Shown in pieces: positions 63,712-64,000 of a stretch of DNA of 64,000 nt. Position 1 is the stretch's first letter. Every line of letters begins with the position of its first letter. A program made the translations under genes and the position numbers. Origin of the DNA: Alkalicoccobacillus porphyridii (GTDB taxonomy: Bacteria; Bacillota; Bacilli; Bacillales; Bacillaceae_D); assembly GCF_007293315.1 (NCBI RefSeq), contig NZ_VLXZ01000001.1, forward strand, positions 248,001 to 312,000. The letters are read 5' to 3'. The notes under the pieces are model-generated. The model was not told the DNA's origin, ran no database searches, and saw nothing but the letters and a program-made list of their open reading frames with translations.

Positions 63712-64000
63712 TTACTCGGGCCAGTGTTTTGGTCTTTGTACATGCCCTGGCAGCTTGGTTTTGCTATTTCCTCTGGCTGCGTTTACCTGTGCTTGCGTTA
63801 AGAAAATCGTATCTCGTAAGTCAGCTCTACTAATATTTGTATCACGCAAGTCGGCACCTAATAATTCAGCTGATCGCAAATTCACCCCTCGTAAGTCAGC
63901 AGCAATCATAAGTGCTCCTCTTAGATTGGCACCACGTAAATCCTGCTTTCTACAATCAGCACCAACAAAATCGACTGATTTAAATTGATTTCTATTTGGT
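63712..64000 (-). CDS. Pentapeptide-repeat protein, 5' end outside the window
   Basis: The frame is open from the right edge of the window to a stop at 63712, about 96 residues visible. Repeats of the A(D/N)LRx type run throughout (GADCRKQDLRGANLRGA, ADLRGVNLRSAELLGADLRDT, RADLRDTIF), giving a right-handed quadrilateral beta-helix, then a non-repeat tail (LPGHVQRPKHWPE). A start at the internal ATG (63909) would cut into the repeats, so the true start lies beyond 64000. Function is unknown. Confidence 0.85.
   Translation of the reverse strand, partial: PNRNQFKSVDFVGADCRKQDLRGANLRGALMIAADLRGVNLRSAELLGADLRDTNISRADLRDTIFLTQAQVNAARGNSKTKLPGHVQRPKHWPE

Overview
This window looks like chromosome of a low-to-moderate-GC, spore-forming member of the Bacillaceae. 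The support is gene order close to the Bacillus subtilis yui-yum-yut-yun-suf-met-yus stretch, sporulation genes (yunB, lytH, yutH, a Spo0E-like gene, an SplA-like gene, CotF-like genes) and strong AGGAGG-type ribosome binding sites. A menaquinone futalosine-pathway gene (mqnE) replaces what would be expected in B. subtilis and suggests the halodurans/pseudofirmus-type alkaliphile group. That placement is inference. No rRNA, tRNA, CRISPR array, prophage or transposase gene was seen.

Layout: 1-4.0 kb holds yuiD (partial), yuiC, yuiB, type II NADH dehydrogenase yumB and ferredoxin-NADP reductase yumC. 4.9-10.4 kb is a mannitol operon in the order mtlA-mtlR-mtlF-mtlD, in which MtlA carries two EIIB domains. 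10.5-17.4 kb holds Fe-S carriers (yutM, yutI), a Spo0E-like gene, mqnE, dapF, yuzB, a TetR regulator read in frame into NADH dehydrogenase yutJ, yuzD and an SplA-like gene. 17.4-20.8 kb is the threonine operon hom-thrC-thrB. 21.4-27.9 kb is the yutH to lytH block with a SufR-like regulator and lipA. 28.4-32.3 kb has an NSS transporter with its 39-residue partner and an NhaC-type transporter under a lysine riboswitch. 32.3-37.3 kb is yunB, dfrA and yunCDEF. 37.9-45.8 kb is less conserved accessory DNA: a FtsX-type ABC exporter, a frameshifted DUF5694 gene, a BNR-repeat/membrane pair and an alpha/beta hydrolase. 45.9-51.1 kb is sufCDSUB. 52.6-55.4 kb is metNPQ under a SAM-I riboswitch. 55.5-64 kb has an MFS transporter, gcvH, yusI, two CotF-like genes, a YtrA-type GntR/ABC operon, Cu/Zn SOD, ppaC, a GNAT enzyme and a pentapeptide-repeat gene cut by the window edge.

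Functionally the window combines Fe-S assembly (suf, yutI, yutM, a candidate Fe-S sensing regulator) with Fe-S users (LipA, MqnE), membrane redox enzymes (YumB, YutJ), amino-acid supply (threonine synthesis, lysine and methionine uptake under riboswitches) and sporulation.

The most unusual content is between the genes. Five intergenic arrays are built from short words repeated every 20 or 21 bp in strict alternation, so units sit about two helical turns apart. They use three different words (CGATGTAT, CGACATGCG, TCTTGGTA), share a GCTC plus pyrimidine linker, and all have the pyrimidine-rich strand on the + strand whatever the flanking gene orientation. A second layer is two families of fold-back intergenic elements, one of which (226-228 bp with 15-bp terminal inverted repeats) is inserted inside the other at both of its copies.
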